Assembly: GCA_964370205.1 (NCBI GenBank)
Contig: CAYJIK010000099.1
Span: 1-5,674 of the forward strand
Length of the DNA: 5,674 bases
Origin: DAMCAP01 sp964370205
GTDB taxonomy: Bacteria; Bacillota; Clostridia; Oscillospirales; Ruminococcaceae
Direction: 5' to 3'
Part shown: one piece after another, positions 5,633 to 5,674 of the stretch
How positions within the stretch are numbered: the stretch's first letter is position 1
How the letters are laid out: each line of letters opens with the position of its first letter
Position numbers and translations under genes: made by a program
Notes under the pieces: generated by a model
What the model was told of the DNA's origin: nothing
Seen by the model: only the letters and a program-made list of their open reading frames with translations
The model's database searches: none

Positions 5633-5674
5633 ATGAAAATTTATATAGCTGACGATGAAAAATCTATCCGTGAT
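5633..5674 (+). CDS. Response regulator, N-terminal 14 residues only
   Basis: The ATG at 5633 follows the ribosome binding site AGAGGTGA (5621-5628). The visible peptide MKIYIADDEKSIRD is the first beta strand of a CheY-like receiver domain, with the acidic Asp pair (residues 7-8) that binds Mg2+ beside the phosphorylated Asp. The output domain lies off the window, so it cannot be told whether it is of the LytTR, AraC, OmpR or another class. A sensor kinase gene would be expected nearby to the right. Its position, divergent from the gene at 5462 and next to box copy 2, makes it a good candidate for the box-binding activator. Confidence 0.75.
   Translation, partial: MKIYIADDEKSIRD

Overview
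The window looks like a piece of a Firmicutes (Clostridia-type) chromosome of moderate to low GC. The signs are strong AGGAGG-type ribosome binding sites, extended -10 promoters, intrinsic terminators and three complete genes that all encode exported proteins. No rRNA, tRNA, CRISPR array, transposase or phage gene was seen. The genus cannot be named from the sequence alone.

Layout, left to right. The 3' part of a C39-like (papain-fold) cysteine peptidase gene enters from the left edge and stops at 642, followed by a strong terminator hairpin (691-721). After a short gap with a good promoter (880-908) comes a 700-residue secreted leucine-rich-repeat protein (972-3074). It carries 17 internalin-like LRRs and ends in its own hairpin (3108-3133). 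About 530 bp without a convincing gene follow, holding several inverted repeats. Two minus-strand genes come next: a small exported protein made of three and a third 56-residue tandem repeats (4353-3664), and an exported helical protein of unknown function (5462-4836). A response regulator gene begins at 5633 on the plus strand, divergent from the second exported gene, and runs off the right edge after 14 codons.

The most interesting part is the right-hand third. The two minus-strand genes have unlike mature proteins but nearly the same upstream cassette: a bipartite 37-bp box (33 of 37 positions identical), 14 bp to a -10 hexamer, a leader hairpin just after the expected transcription start, then the ribosome binding site and a related signal peptide (13 of 26 residues identical). 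The two half-boxes are imperfect direct repeats offset by 21 bp, two helical turns, and the inner half covers the -35 position. This is the arrangement expected of a dimeric transcriptional activator. The response regulator starting 63 bp from one box is the obvious candidate to bind it. I infer a small co-regulated set of secreted proteins under a two-component system, with a possible autoregulatory link through the shared divergent intergenic region.
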